A DNA stretch of 35,747 nucleotides from an uncultured Bacteroidota bacterium (GTDB lineage Bacteria; Bacteroidota; Bacteroidia; Flavobacteriales; Flavobacteriaceae), in assembly GCA_913047695.1 (NCBI GenBank), contig CAJWUI010000012.1, positions 1 to 35,747 of the forward strand, in the 5' to 3' direction. A program made the position numbers and the translations under genes. The first letter of the stretch is position 1; every line of letters starts with the position of its first letter. A model generated the notes under the pieces. It was not told where the DNA came from. It did no database searches and worked only from the letters and a program-made list of their open reading frames with translations. Below, in pieces: positions 35,698-35,747 of the stretch.

Positions 35698-35747
35698 GCG
35701 AAAGTAGCTCAGGGGTAGAGCATCACCTTGCCAAGGTGAGGGTCGCG
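35698..35747 (+). tRNA. tRNA-Gly (anticodon GCC), cut by window end
   Basis: The first 50 bases of a tRNA. The start GCGAAAGTAGCTCAGGGG includes the D arm. The anticodon stem TCACC/GGTGA encloses a loop with anticodon GCC at 35730-35732, followed by the beginning of the variable loop and T arm. The 3' part and acceptor partner lie beyond the window. The 114 bases between the sulfatase and this tRNA show nothing else I can name. Confidence 0.9.

Noticed and set aside
1..35747. CRISPR array, insertion sequence, prophage, toxin-antitoxin or defence genes
   Set aside because: No spaced repeats, transposase, integrase, terminal repeats or known defence domains seen; the only tandem array is coding sequence in rpsP.

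Overview
The window is AT-rich, gene-dense DNA (about one third G+C by eye) from a member of the Bacteroidota, most likely a compact marine Flavobacteriaceae. Four things point there. Start codons lack Shine-Dalgarno sequences, and several promoters match the Bacteroidota -7 box TAnnTTTG. There are many lipoproteins and two TonB-dependent receptors with N-terminal carboxypeptidase-regulatory-like domains. FolK is fused to a deoxynucleoside kinase. RluF, RimM, ClpX and MutS read like flavobacterial versions. I see no insertion sequence, prophage, integrase or CRISPR array.

Layout. 86-168 is tRNA-Leu(CAA). 230-5188 holds a lipoprotein with two HExxH zinc motifs, an exported RidA-family protein, a gamma-glutamyltransferase lipoprotein and a Tat-exported sugar isomerase/epimerase-like TIM barrel. 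5349-9178 is xylB-xylA followed by a lipoprotein of the formylglycine-generating-enzyme family, closed by a strong hairpin terminator. 9251-10960 is etfB-etfA. 11051-11779 is a lipoprotein of the DUF1080 / 3-keto-disaccharide hydrolase family.

11781-16480 looks like a metal-uptake island, probably for zinc. It has a small His-bearing membrane protein whose only plausible full-length start is CTG, and a 44-residue His/Asp-rich mini-lipoprotein with its own terminator. Then come a divergently transcribed Fur/Zur-type repressor, a perfect inverted repeat overlapping a promoter, a lipoprotein, a ZnuD-like TonB receptor and a small exported protein of unknown role. A Tat-lipoprotein Rieske protein and a second TonB receptor follow (16485-19376).

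19384-34159 is mostly core housekeeping: rimM and rpsP (S16 with a long acidic hexapeptide-repeat tail), the tig-clpP-clpX operon, a GH3-family acyl amido synthetase, a DUF2797 protein, rluF, a queuosine-precursor transporter, sppA, folK-dNK, a TrmH/SpoU methyltransferase and mutS. 34168-35583 is a Cys-type sulfatase, a plausible client of the FGE-like protein at 8165. The window ends inside tRNA-Gly(GCC).

The genes are packed tightly. Several convergent pairs overlap at their 3' ends (clpX/GH3, DUF2797/rluF, folK-dNK/trmH-like), and no stretch longer than about 300 bases lacks a gene. The parts most worth following up are the metal island, the pairing of an exported FGE-like protein with a Cys-type sulfatase, and the repetitive tail of ribosomal protein S16.
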